From Stenotrophomonas maltophilia (GTDB lineage Bacteria; Pseudomonadota; Gammaproteobacteria; Xanthomonadales; Xanthomonadaceae): a DNA stretch of 64,000 nt. The stretch is taken from contig NZ_CP029773.1 in NCBI RefSeq assembly GCF_003205835.1, forward strand, positions 1,396,501 through 1,460,500, read 5' to 3'. A program made the position numbers and the translations under genes. Of this stretch, positions 28,860 to 36,894 are shown in pieces (position 1 is the stretch's first letter; each line of letters begins with the position of its first letter). Below the pieces are notes generated by a model that did not search any database, had not been told where the DNA came from, and saw nothing but the letters and a program-made list of their open reading frames with translations.

Positions 28860-29947
28860 TGGCCACCAAGCCTGTTAAGAAGACTGCTGCCACCGCCAAG
28901 AGCGCAGCGGCCAAGAAAGCTCCACAACAGCCGAAGGCTGGTCAAACTGCCGCCGTGCCGGCCGCGAAGAAGGCTGCCGCGCCGAAGAAAGCCGCAGCGG
29001 TAAAGGCCCCGGCGAAGAAGATGGCGGCACCCAGGAAGGCCCCGGCCAAGAGTGCCGAAGCCGCACGCGCCGAAACCATCGCCCGCAAGTCGCTGCGCAA
29101 GCCGGCCGCGCCGGGCGTGGAAGAACTGAAGTTCGGCATCGAGAGCGCCTTCGAGCGCCGCGCCACGCTGACCCTGCACGAACTGGAAGGTTCGACCAAG
29201 CCGCTGGTCAACCGGGTGATCGATGGCCTGGAAAGCGGCGAATTCCGCGTCGCCGAGCCGGACGGCCACGGTGGCTGGAAGGTCAACGAGTGGCTGAAGA
29301 AGGCGGTGCTGCTGTACTTCCGCGTCAACGACATGGCCGTGGTCGATGCGCGCCCGGCGCCGTTCTGGGACAAGGTCGAATCGCGCTTCGCCGGCTATGA
29401 CGAAGCGAAGTTCCGCCGTGGCGGCGTGCGCGTGGTGCCGGGCGCGATCGCCCGCCGCGGCACCTACTTCGGCAAGGACGTGGTGCTGATGCCGAGCTTC
29501 ACCAACATCGGCGCCTACGTTGGCGAAGGCACCATGGTCGATACCTGGGCCACCGTCGGCTCCTGCGCGCAGATCGGCCAGCACTGCCACCTGTCCGGCG
29601 GCGCCGGCATCGGCGGCGTGCTGGAGCCGCTGCAGGCCAGCCCGACCATCATCGAGGACCACTGCTTCATCGGTGCGCGCTCGGAAGTGGTGGAAGGCGT
29701 GGTGGTCGGCCACCACAGCGTGATCGGCATGGGCGTGTTCCTCAGCCAGAGCACCCGCATCTACAACCGCGCCACCGGCGAGATCAGCTACGGCTACATC
29801 CCGCCGTACAGCGTGGTGGTGTCCGGTTCGCTGCCGAGCAAGGACGGTACCCACTCGCTGTACTGCGCGGTGATCGTCAAGCAGGTCGATGCCAAGACCC
29901 GCAGCAAGACCAGCGTCAACGACCTGCTGCGCGGCCTGGCCGACTGA
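28859..29947 (+). CDS. dapD: Tetrahydrodipicolinate N-succinyltransferase with H1-like N-terminal tail
   Basis: Succinyl-CoA-dependent step of the diaminopimelate/lysine pathway. The protein has 362 residues. The family-like part begins near residue 88 ([20 protein letters not shown]), after which a left-handed beta-helix of hexapeptide repeats includes [20 protein letters not shown] and [17 protein letters not shown]. Residues 1-85 are an extra Lys/Ala/Pro-rich tail ([20 protein letters not shown]) resembling histone H1, absent from E. coli DapD (about 274 residues). The ATG at 28859 overlapping the glnD stop is the natural start, but a shorter form could start internally. Confidence 0.93.
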   Translation: MATKPVKKTAATAKSAAAKKAPQQPKAGQTAAVPAAKKAAAPKKAAAVKAPAKKMAAPRKAPAKSAEAARAETIARKSLRKPAAPGVEELKFGIESAFERRATLTLHELEGSTKPLVNRVIDGLESGEFRVAEPDGHGGWKVNEWLKKAVLLYFRVNDMAVVDARPAPFWDKVESRFAGYDEAKFRRGGVRVVPGAIARRGTYFGKDVVLMPSFTNIGAYVGEGTMVDTWATVGSCAQIGQHCHLSGGAGIGGVLEPLQASPTIIEDHCFIGARSEVVEGVVVGHHSVIGMGVFLSQSTRIYNRATGEISYGYIPPYSVVVSGSLPSKDGTHSLYCAVIVKQVDAKTRSKTSVNDLLRGLAD

Positions 29948-29949
29948 AG

Positions 29950-30816
29950 GTGGCTGCGCCGGAGGACCTGGCGCAGTCCGCGATCTACCGGCATCCGTCC
30001 GACACCCTGTTCGGGCGGATGCTGCCGCGCCTGCTGCACGCCCCGCGCTGGACCCGGCTGCGCCGCGTACTGTCGCGGCGCTGGCCGATGCCGGCGCTGG
30101 TCAGTGACGTGCGCGACGTGGTCTACGTGAGCTGGTGGGTCGACGTGCGCCACGCGCCGATGCCACCACCAGGCCATCACTATGTGGTCCATGCCGGACG
30201 CACGCCTTACACCATCCTCAGCTACCGTCACGGCCACTTCGGGCCCGCGCTGGCTGGGCCGCTGCGTTCCCTGATGCCGTCTCCGAGGCAGAGCAACTGG
30301 CGCTGGTACCTGCATCGTGACGACGATCCGGACGGGACACCGGTGGTGCTGTTCGACCGCAACGTGATGGATCAGCTGCCCTTCGTGGCCGGCGCGCGTG
30401 CCTTCAGCGATGCCATGCAGCCGCATCTGTCCACTCGCTTCGAGCATGTGGTGCGTGCCGATGGCGGAGGGTACACCCTGATCGAAGGCGGGCAGGGCAG
30501 TGCCCCGGCGCTGCACCTGCAGTGGCAGGCCGCTGCGGGCTGGGACGATGCCGGGTGGGCGGCGGCCTTCGGCGGCCACCAGGCCCTGCTGCGCTTCCTC
30601 TCCTGCCAGGACGAGGCCATCGCCCGTACCTGCGACCAGCGCTGGGCCAGCACCCGCATCGCGCTGCCGGTCGAGGTCGACAGCCTGCAGCCCCTGCGCC
30701 TGATCGGCGAACTGCAGTGTCCGCGGCTGCAGGCGATGGGCGTGGCGCTGCACGAGGGGCTGGCCTTCCGGCTGCCACGGGTGCCGTTCCGGGTCGTGTC
30801 CGAGCGCCTGTTGTGA
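29950..30816 (+). CDS. Uncharacterised protein, dapD-coupled
   Basis: 288 residues from a GTG at 29950, two bases after the dapD stop, so probably co-translated; an ATG 23 codons in is the only close alternative. I do not recognise the family. It has no signal peptide and no membrane segment and is rich in Trp, Arg and His (YVSWWVDVRHAPMPPPGHHY, NWRWYLHRDDDPDGTPVVLF). The C terminus ends LAFRLPRVPFRVVSERLL. Its place between dapD and dapE suggests a cytoplasmic role linked to lysine/diaminopimelate synthesis, but nothing in the sequence proves it. Confidence 0.75.
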   Translation: MAAPEDLAQSAIYRHPSDTLFGRMLPRLLHAPRWTRLRRVLSRRWPMPALVSDVRDVVYVSWWVDVRHAPMPPPGHHYVVHAGRTPYTILSYRHGHFGPALAGPLRSLMPSPRQSNWRWYLHRDDDPDGTPVVLFDRNVMDQLPFVAGARAFSDAMQPHLSTRFEHVVRADGGGYTLIEGGQGSAPALHLQWQAAAGWDDAGWAAAFGGHQALLRFLSCQDEAIARTCDQRWASTRIALPVEVDSLQPLRLIGELQCPRLQAMGVALHEGLAFRLPRVPFRVVSERLL

Positions 30817-30847
30817 GATTCTGGCCCTCTGTTTTCCAGCATCACAG

Positions 30848-31219
30848 ATGGCCATGAGCACCACTGTCTACGGTTTGAAGAACTGCGATACCTGCAAGAA
30901 GGCGACCAAGTGGCTGGACCGCTTCGGCGTGCCTTACACCTTCGTCGACTACCGCGACAACAAACCCAGCCCGGAAATGCTGCTGGCATGGGCGGCGCAG
31001 CTGGGTGGCCTGGCCGCGATGGTGAACAAGTCGTCCACCACCTGGCGGCAGTTGCCGGACAACCGCAAGGCTGCCGATTCCGAGGCCGAATGGAAGCTGT
31101 TGCTGCGCGAGTATCCGCAGCTGATCAAGCGCCCGCTGGTGGTCACCGCCGACGGCGCGGTCAGCCAGGGTTTCAGTGACAACGGCTTCAAGGCACGCTT
31201 CGGCGTGGGCGACGCATGA
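30848..31219 (+). CDS. ArsC/Spx-family protein (YffB-like)
   Basis: 123 residues with a thioredoxin-like ArsC fold: [20 protein letters not shown] (CxxC at the N terminus), VDYRDNKPS, and the cis-Pro region [17 protein letters not shown]. It overlaps dapE by four bases (ATGA), the same neighbourhood as E. coli yffB-dapE, so it is probably the yffB orthologue rather than a true arsenate reductase; the catalytic arginine pattern of ArsC is not obvious. A second ATG is two codons in. Confidence 0.88.
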   Translation: MAMSTTVYGLKNCDTCKKATKWLDRFGVPYTFVDYRDNKPSPEMLLAWAAQLGGLAAMVNKSSTTWRQLPDNRKAADSEAEWKLLLREYPQLIKRPLVVTADGAVSQGFSDNGFKARFGVGDA

Positions 31220-32352
31220 GCGCTGTCCTCGACTTGACCTGTGAGCTGATCGCACGGCCTTCGGTGACACCGGACGATGCCGGCTGCCAGGCACTGCTGG
31301 CGGCACGCCTGAAGCAGGCCGGATTCCATTGCGATCACCTGCGCCTGGGTGACGTCGACAATCTGTGGGCGACCCACGGCCAGGGCGCGCCGGTACTGGT
31401 GTTGCTGGGCCACACCGACGTGGTGCCGCCCGGCCCGCGCGAGGCCTGGGCCAGCGATCCGTTCACGCCGCAGATCCGTGAGGGCGTGCTCTACGGCCGC
31501 GGCGCCGCCGACATGAAGGGCAGTGTCGCCGCGTTCGTGGTCGCCGCCGAGCAGTTTGTCGCTGCACATCCCGATCACCCGGGCACGCTGGCGGTGCTGC
31601 TGACCAGCGACGAGGAAGGCGATGCCATCGACGGCGTGCGCCATGTCGCACGCCTGTTCGCCGCACGCGGCCAGCGCATCGACTGGTGCATTACCGGTGA
31701 ACCGTCGTCGACGGCCACGCTGGGTGATCTGCTGCGGGTCGGCCGTCGTGGCAGCCTGTCGGCCAAGCTGCGGGTGCAGGGCGTACAGGGCCACGTGGCG
31801 TATCCGGATAAGGCACGCAACCCGATCCACCAGGCCGCTCCGGCCTTGGCCGAACTGAGTGCGCGACGCTGGGACGACGGCTACGAGAGCTTCCCGCCGA
31901 CCAGCCTGCAGGTCTCCAACATCCATGCCGGCACCGGTGCCAACAACGTGATTCCCGGCGAGCTGGAGGTGGATTTCAACATCCGCTACAACCCGCACTG
32001 GGATGCCCCGAAGCTGGAGGCGGAGATCACCGCAGTGCTGGACCGCCATGGCCTGCAGTACACGCTGAAGTGGCACCGCAGCGGCGAGCCGTTCTACACC
32101 CCGGAAGGCACGCTGCGCGCCACCGCGCGTGCGGTGCTGGCCGAGCACATCGGCCGTGCGCCGGAAGAAAGCACAGGCGGTGGCACGTCAGATGCACGCT
32201 TCATCGCGCCACTGGGTGCGCAGTGCATCGAAGTGGGGCCGGTCAACGCCAGCATCCACCAGGTGGACGAGAACGTGTGCGTGGACGATCTGGAAGCATT
32301 GCCGGGTCTGTACCAGCGCCTGGTGGAACGGCTGCTGGTGGGAACCCGATGA
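31216..32352 (+). CDS. dapE: Succinyl-diaminopimelate desuccinylase
   Basis: Di-zinc M20 peptidase-family enzyme releasing LL-diaminopimelate. The protein has 378 residues, the usual length. Metal-binding motifs are [28 protein letters not shown] and [13 protein letters not shown]; the dimerisation domain follows (about 180-290, [15 protein letters not shown]), then FNIRYNP and the C-terminal [12 protein letters not shown] with a zinc-ligand region. It completes the map-glnD-dapD-dapE run and converges on the lipoprotein gene across a REP palindrome. Confidence 0.97.
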   Translation: MSAVLDLTCELIARPSVTPDDAGCQALLAARLKQAGFHCDHLRLGDVDNLWATHGQGAPVLVLLGHTDVVPPGPREAWASDPFTPQIREGVLYGRGAADMKGSVAAFVVAAEQFVAAHPDHPGTLAVLLTSDEEGDAIDGVRHVARLFAARGQRIDWCITGEPSSTATLGDLLRVGRRGSLSAKLRVQGVQGHVAYPDKARNPIHQAAPALAELSARRWDDGYESFPPTSLQVSNIHAGTGANNVIPGELEVDFNIRYNPHWDAPKLEAEITAVLDRHGLQYTLKWHRSGEPFYTPEGTLRATARAVLAEHIGRAPEESTGGGTSDARFIAPLGAQCIEVGPVNASIHQVDENVCVDDLEALPGLYQRLVERLLVGTR

Positions 32353-32375
32353 CGGAATGAATTCCGCGAGGGTGG

Positions 32376-32396
32376 GTGCCGACCGTTGGTCGGCAC
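32376..32396. repeat. REP/SMAG palindrome between convergent genes
   Basis: GTGCCGACC-GTT-GGTCGGCAC, preceded by GGTGG, between the dapE stop and the stop of the lipoprotein gene. The same core recurs at 20484-20502 and, inverted in the loop, at 53320-53340. Confidence 0.85.
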
Positions 32397-32418
32397 GCCT
32401 CCCGCCGGGGCCGCTTCT

Positions 32419-33303
32419 CTACTCTGAAAAAATGAAGAACGGCGGCTCGACCGCTTTCTTCCAGTAACTCGGCGCGGCCATGTAGAAGTGTTGCGCCTCG
32501 GCCCTGGCGAACCAGTGCGCCGCCGCGTCGGTGTCTTTCTCCACACCCGGCGCACTGCGGCCCAGCAGCAGACCGGCGAAGTACTGGCCGAACACATTGC
32601 CCTTCTCACCGGCGCGCTGGTACAGCTGCAGCGCACGCACCGGATCGCGCGGCAGTCCCACGCCCTTTTCCAGCAGCGCGCCCAGGTCGACCTGCGCTTC
32701 GGCGTCGCCGTGCTCGGCACGACGCTGGATCTGCGCCACCCGCGGATGCACGGTGTCACCCTGTGCCGCCACCGCCTCCGGCAGTCGCGACGATGAACTC
32801 GGGTAGCGCTTGTAGATCATTCCGCGCAGGTCCCAGCGCAGCGCCTGCTGCGCGTCGCCTCGCTGGCGATAGGCCTTGGCGAGCCCGTAGAACGCATAGG
32901 GATTGCCGTGGTTGGCCGCCGCCAGATACGCACGTTCACCGCGTTGCCAGGAGGCGCGCAGCACCGGAGCCGGATTGATGTGGGGGCTGTCGGCATGCTG
33001 CAGCGTGCCGGAGGTCCAGATCCGGCCCAGTGCTTCTTCCGCTTTGCTGTTGCGGAAGGTCCAGGGCGTGATCGCGGCAGCACGCTCGTAGTAGGCGACG
33101 GCGCGCGGATCGTTGAAACGTTCGAAGGTCTGCGCGGTGTCCCAGGCACCGTCGAAGCTGCCGTCCGTGCCGCGTTGCTCCAGTGCCTGCTGCTGCGCCA
33201 GCGGCAGCGTGGAAGGCGGAGGCAGGGTCTGGCAGGCCGCCAGGCCCAGGCAGAGCAGGGCGGCCAGCGCTCCGGTGCGTCCATTGCGGTGTTGCATTTC
33301 CAT
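32419..33303 (-). CDS. Sel1-repeat lipoprotein
   Basis: 294-residue predicted lipoprotein. The signal peptide ends in lipobox LAAC (ALLCLGLAACQT; Cys24). Helical repeats follow: DPRAVAYYERAAAITPWTFR, NPYAFYGLAKAYRQRGDAQQ and, from about residue 205, two Sel1-like units (AEAQVDLGALLEKGVGLPRD; FGQYFAGLLLGRSAPGVEKD). Such repeats usually mediate protein-protein contacts. Single gene, convergent with dapE and divergent from asnB; no pathway can be assigned. Confidence 0.85.
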   Translation of the reverse strand: MEMQHRNGRTGALAALLCLGLAACQTLPPPSTLPLAQQQALEQRGTDGSFDGAWDTAQTFERFNDPRAVAYYERAAAITPWTFRNSKAEEALGRIWTSGTLQHADSPHINPAPVLRASWQRGERAYLAAANHGNPYAFYGLAKAYRQRGDAQQALRWDLRGMIYKRYPSSSSRLPEAVAAQGDTVHPRVAQIQRRAEHGDAEAQVDLGALLEKGVGLPRDPVRALQLYQRAGEKGNVFGQYFAGLLLGRSAPGVEKDTDAAAHWFARAEAQHFYMAAPSYWKKAVEPPFFIFSE

Positions 33304-33358
33304 TACACGTTCCAGGGCGGGCCATTATGCGCTTCGGGAGTGGTTGCCAACGCAACGG

Positions 33359-33387
33359 TTGCGCCGTGCTGGAAACCGCGGTAGGGT
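33359..33387 (+). promoter_or_regulatory. Candidate promoter of the asnB leader
   Basis: TTGCGC (33359-33364), 17-base spacer, TAGGGT (33382-33387). The predicted start point falls at or just before the leader-peptide ATG at 33395, so the leader message could be nearly leaderless. Box matches are moderate. Confidence 0.35.
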
Positions 33388-33394
33388 CGATGCC

Positions 33395-33496
33395 ATGTCG
33401 ATCCGCCTGGCCACCGCCGTCAATAACAACAACCGCAATAATCTGCGCGCGAATAATCGTGCGCGGCCGATGCGGGACTGCGCCCTGGGTAGATAG
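33395..33496 (+). CDS. Asn-rich leader peptide of asnB
   Basis: 33-codon frame, ATG 33395 to TAG 33494-33496. Residues 10-21 read NNNNRNNLRANN: eight Asn codons in twelve, at 33422-33433, 33437-33442 and 33452-33457, using both AAT and AAC. A weak AGGG (33383-33386) lies 8 bases before the ATG. It ends 25 bases before an intrinsic terminator and 140 bases before asparagine synthetase, the layout of amino-acid attenuator leaders such as those of trp, his and thr. Probable role: ribosome stalling when charged tRNA-Asn is low. Too small for ordinary gene callers; not a stable protein. Confidence 0.8.
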   Translation: MSIRLATAVNNNNRNNLRANNRARPMRDCALGR

Positions 33497-33552
33497 ACAG
33501 CAACACACGCCCGGACACCAGAAAACCCGCATCAGCCGATGCGGGTTTTTTT
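33445..33552 (+). promoter_or_regulatory. Asparagine attenuator: pause hairpin, antiterminator and terminator
   Basis: Three RNA elements. Pause-type hairpin: GCGCGCGA (33445-33452), loop ATAA, TCGTGCGC (33457-33464), one G-U pair. Terminator: AAAACCCGCATC (33522-33533), loop AGCC, GATGCGGGTTTT (33538-33549), then TTT. Antiterminator: CCGATGCGGG at 33467-33476 is an exact copy of 33536-33545, so GATGCGGG (33469-33476) can pair with CCCGCATC (33526-33533) in place of the terminator 3' arm. The copy lies inside the leader ORF, 10-45 bases after the Asn codons. Stalling on Asn codons should favour the antiterminator; smooth translation should favour the terminator. Confidence 0.78.
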
Positions 33553-33635
33553 GTGCCCGGGCGCAGCCCCACCCGGGCCTGGATGGCCGGTCGAACACCT
33601 TCCCACCCGTGAAATCCCCCAACAGGAGCTCCCCC

Positions 33636-35327
33636 ATGTGTTCGATCTTCGGAATCTTCGGCCTGCAGGCCGGTGACGATCTTCCCGCTCTGCGCCGCCA
33701 CGCGCTGGAACTGTCGCAGCGCCAGCGCCACCGTGGCCCGGACTGGAGCGGCGTGTACCTCGACGAAGGTGCGCTGCTGGTCCACGAGCGGCTGGCCATC
33801 GTCGATCCGGCCGGTGGTTCGCAGCCGCTGCTGTCGGCCGATGGCCAGCTGGCGCTGGCGGTGAACGGCGAGATCTACAACCACCAGGCATTGAAGGCGG
33901 CGCTGACCACCACCTACGACTTCCAGACCGGCTCGGACTGCGAGGTGATCAACGCACTGTACCGCCAGGGCGGATCGCCGGCGCAGTGGCTGGAGCAGCT
34001 CAACGGCATCTTCGCCTTCGCGCTGTGGGACCGTGACAGCGGGCGCGTGCTGGTGGCGCGTGACCCGGTCGGCGTGGTGCCGCTGTACTGGGGCCATGAT
34101 GCCCAGGGACGCCTGCGCGTGGCGTCGGAAATGAAGGCGCTGGTCGACACCTGTGCCGACGTCGCGCAGTTCCCGCCGGGTCACTACTTCGACAGCGCCA
34201 GCGGTGAGCTGGTGCGTTATTACCAGCAGCCGTGGCGCGACTACGCCGACGTTCAGGGCCGCCAGGCCGACCTGGCCGAACTGCGCCAGGCCTTCGAGCA
34301 CGCGGTGGAGCGACAGCTGATGAGTGACGTGCCGTATGGCGTGCTGCTGTCCGGTGGCCTGGATTCGTCACTGGTGGCGGCCGTTGCCGCGCGCTATGCG
34401 CGTCGGCGCATCGAGGATGGCGGGCAGACCGAAGCCTGGTGGCCGCGCCTGCATTCGTTCGCGATCGGCTTGAAGGGTTCGCCGGATCTTGCTGCTGCGG
34501 CGATCGCTGCCGAGGCTCTTGGCACCGTGCATCACGGCTTCGAATACACCTTCGAGGAAGGCCTCGACGCGCTGCCGGAAGTGATCCGCCACATCGAAAC
34601 CTATGACGTCACCACCATCCGCGCCTCGACGCCGATGTTCCTGCTGGCACGGCGGATCAAGGCGATGGGCGTGAAAATGGTGCTCTCCGGCGAGGGCAGC
34701 GACGAGATCTTCGGTGGCTACCTGTACTTCCACAAGGCACCGGATGCGCGTGAATTCCACGATGAGCTGGTGCGCAAGCTCGACGCCCTGCACAACTACG
34801 ATTGCCTGCGCGCCAACAAGTCGATGATGGCCTGGGGCGTGGAGCCGCGCGTGCCGTTCCTCGACCGTGAGTTCCTCGATGTGGCGATGCGCTTCGATGC
34901 CGCACACAAGATGGTCGGTGCCGGCTTTGGTGGCCGCCGCATCGAGAAGGCGGTGCTGCGCGAGGCGTTCGATGGCTACCTGCCGGACAGCATCCTGTGG
35001 CGGCAGAAGGAACAGTTCAGCGATGGTGTCGGCTACGGCTGGATCGACGGGCTGAAGGCGCACGCCGAAGCCCAGGTGAGCGACCGCGTACTGGCGGCGG
35101 CCGACAAGCGCTTCCCGCACAACCCGCCGCAGACCAAGGAGGCGTACTACTACCGCCACCTGTTCGAGCAGTTCTTCCCGAGCCGCGCGGCCGCCGAGAC
35201 CGTGCCGGGCGGCAAGTCGATCGCCTGTTCGTCGCCGGCGGCGATCGCCTGGGACGCCAGCTTCGCCGCAGCTGCAGACCCCTCGGGCCGCGCGATCGCC
35301 GGCGTGCACGAGCAGGCACTGGCCTAA
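33636..35327 (+). CDS. asnB: Asparagine synthetase B (glutamine-hydrolysing)
   Basis: Converts aspartate, glutamine and ATP to asparagine. The protein has 563 residues. The start at 33636 is fixed by AGGAG upstream and by Cys2 (MCSIFGIFGLQAGDD), the glutaminase nucleophile after Met removal. Glutaminase domain 1-200 (RHRGPDWSG, VNGEIYNH); synthetase domain with the PP-loop LLSGGLDSSLVAAV near 237-250 and SGEGSDEIFGGYLYF. The frame is open upstream through the leader region, but that extension has no homology. Expression is predicted to be attenuated by the upstream leader. Confidence 0.97.
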   Translation: MCSIFGIFGLQAGDDLPALRRHALELSQRQRHRGPDWSGVYLDEGALLVHERLAIVDPAGGSQPLLSADGQLALAVNGEIYNHQALKAALTTTYDFQTGSDCEVINALYRQGGSPAQWLEQLNGIFAFALWDRDSGRVLVARDPVGVVPLYWGHDAQGRLRVASEMKALVDTCADVAQFPPGHYFDSASGELVRYYQQPWRDYADVQGRQADLAELRQAFEHAVERQLMSDVPYGVLLSGGLDSSLVAAVAARYARRRIEDGGQTEAWWPRLHSFAIGLKGSPDLAAAAIAAEALGTVHHGFEYTFEEGLDALPEVIRHIETYDVTTIRASTPMFLLARRIKAMGVKMVLSGEGSDEIFGGYLYFHKAPDAREFHDELVRKLDALHNYDCLRANKSMMAWGVEPRVPFLDREFLDVAMRFDAAHKMVGAGFGGRRIEKAVLREAFDGYLPDSILWRQKEQFSDGVGYGWIDGLKAHAEAQVSDRVLAAADKRFPHNPPQTKEAYYYRHLFEQFFPSRAAAETVPGGKSIACSSPAAIAWDASFAAAADPSGRAIAGVHEQALA

Positions 35328-35333
35328 GCGCCA

Positions 35334-35398
35334 AAAAGGGGACGGAGGGGATTAAGTCGTTTGTGGCACAAACGACTTAATCCCCTCCGTCCCCTTTT
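35334..35398. repeat. 65-base perfect palindrome downstream of asnB
   Basis: Left arm 35334-35365 and right arm 35367-35398 are perfectly complementary around one central base; the outer part reads AAAAGGGGACGGAGGGGATT. With A-runs and T-runs at the ends it can serve as a bidirectional intrinsic terminator between asnB and the antiporter gene. The unusual length suggests a dispersed palindrome family rather than a normal terminator. Confidence 0.9.
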
Positions 35399-35427
35399 CC
35401 GTATCATCGCCCCCTGCACATTGGGGA

Positions 35428-36816
35428 ATGTTCATGGACGTACAGACCGGGGGCCGGGCGCCGCCGATCAAGTGGGGATGGCGCTACCTGGCCTGGGCCG
35501 GGGTGCCGTTGCTGGCCGGCGTGCTGCTGGCGCGATATGCCGGGCCTGCGGCGCCTGCGGCGGTTGCCCGTGCCACCGCCGCCGCTGAAGGCGGCTGGGC
35601 TCAGCACCTGACGTCTCCGCTGGGCCTGTTCCTTCTGCAGCTGCTGGTGCTGCTGCTGGTGGCCAAGGGCGCAGGTGCGCTGCTCAAGCGCTTGGGACAA
35701 CCGGCGGTGATCGGCGAGATGGCCGCTGGCCTGATGATGGGGCCGCTGGTGCTCGGCAGCCTGCTGCCGCAGCTGCATGGTGCGTTGTTCCCGGCCAGCT
35801 CGCTGGGGCCGCTGGGCATGCTCAGCCAGCTGGGCGTGCTGATGTTCCTGCTGGTGGCCGGTGCCGAGCTGGACCTGGCGGCGCTGCGTGGCCGCCGGCG
35901 CTTCGCCTTCACGGTCAGCCATGCCGGCATCGCGGTGCCGTTCGTGCTTGGCGTGGCGCTGGCGATCTGGCTGTATCCGCAGCACGGTCCGCAGGGTGTG
36001 GGCTTTACTGCATTCGCATTGTTCGTCGGCATCTCCATGAGCATCACCGCGTTCCCCGTGTTGCTGCGCATCCTTGCCGATCGCGGCATCACACAGACGC
36101 CATTGGGTCAGACCGCGATCGCCTGCGCGGCATTGGGCGATGCCACCGCCTGGTGCCTGCTGGCGCTGATCGTGGCCGCTGCCCAGGCCAGCGGCTGGTT
36201 GCCGGCCAGCCTCAACCTGCTGTGCGTGGTCGTGTTCGTGGCGCTGATGCTGGGGCTGGTGAAGCCGTGGTTTGCCCGCCAGCAGATCGCGCCGGGCCGT
36301 GAGGGACGTTGGCTGCTGGGCATCCTGCTGTTGTCGCTGGCCAGTGCGCTGGTCACCGAGATGCTGGGCATCCACGCACTGTTCGGTGCATTCGCTGCGG
36401 GCGTCGCGGTATCGTCCAACGCGCAGTTGCGCGATCTGCTGATGGCCCGCGTCGAACCGTTCGCGGTGACCCTGCTACTGCCACTGTTCTTCGCCATGAC
36501 TGGCCTGCGCATGCGCGCCGATGCGCTGCAGGCCAGCGATGTCGTGTTGTGCGTGGTGGTGATCGCGGTGGCCACGACGGGCAAGCTGCTGGGTACCTTC
36601 AGTGCCGCGCGCAGTGCGGGCATGCCCACGCGCGAAGCGTGGCGGTTGGGGGCGCTGATGAACACCCGTGGCCTGATGGAGCTGATCGTGCTCAACCTGG
36701 GTTACGAGCTGGGCCTGCTCGGCGACCGCCTGTTCGCGGTGCTGGTGATCATGGCGCTGGTGACCACGGCGATGACCGGGCCGCTGCTGAACCTGATCGA
36801 GCGGCGCAGGGGCTGA
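35428..36816 (+). CDS. Cation:proton antiporter, CPA2 family
   Basis: 462-residue membrane protein with about 12-13 membrane segments, starting at 35428 (a second ATG two codons on). The Na+/H+ exchanger fold is indicated by LGQPAVIGEMAAGLMMGPLV, GVLMFLLVAGAELDLAAL, FVGISMSITAFPVLLRILAD and ACAALGDATAWCLLA, containing the membrane Asp typical of CPA2 carriers, and by MNTRGLMELIVLNLGYELGL at the C terminus. No RCK/TrkA-N domain is present, so it is shorter than KefB/KefC. Substrate (K+ or Na+) cannot be told. A single gene between two long palindromes. Confidence 0.9.
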   Translation: MFMDVQTGGRAPPIKWGWRYLAWAGVPLLAGVLLARYAGPAAPAAVARATAAAEGGWAQHLTSPLGLFLLQLLVLLLVAKGAGALLKRLGQPAVIGEMAAGLMMGPLVLGSLLPQLHGALFPASSLGPLGMLSQLGVLMFLLVAGAELDLAALRGRRRFAFTVSHAGIAVPFVLGVALAIWLYPQHGPQGVGFTAFALFVGISMSITAFPVLLRILADRGITQTPLGQTAIACAALGDATAWCLLALIVAAAQASGWLPASLNLLCVVVFVALMLGLVKPWFARQQIAPGREGRWLLGILLLSLASALVTEMLGIHALFGAFAAGVAVSSNAQLRDLLMARVEPFAVTLLLPLFFAMTGLRMRADALQASDVVLCVVVIAVATTGKLLGTFSAARSAGMPTREAWRLGALMNTRGLMELIVLNLGYELGLLGDRLFAVLVIMALVTTAMTGPLLNLIERRRG

Positions 36817-36848
36817 GTGCTGGACGGCATCCACGCAGGAGTGGAGGT

Positions 36849-36889
36849 GGGGTCAGATCCCTTTTCCTCTGGAAAAGGGATCTGACCCC
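36849..36889. repeat. GGGGTCAGATCC-family palindrome (single unit)
   Basis: GGGGTCAGATCCCTTTTCC (36849-36867), loop TCT, and the exact reverse complement at 36871-36889: a 19-bp perfect stem between the stops of convergent genes, so it probably also terminates transcription. Confidence 0.9.
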
Positions 36890-36894
36890 GGCCG

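Noticed and set aside
30848..31219. Arsenate reductase for arsenic resistance
   Set aside because: No ars regulator or efflux gene is near, and coupling to dapE matches the YffB-type member of the ArsC family.
33183..33635. Open frame continuous with asnB upstream to 33183, giving a 714-residue fusion
   Set aside because: AsnB needs Cys2 as its free N-terminal nucleophile, AGGAG precedes the ATG at 33636, and the extension runs through a terminator hairpin and another reading frame (the leader peptide).
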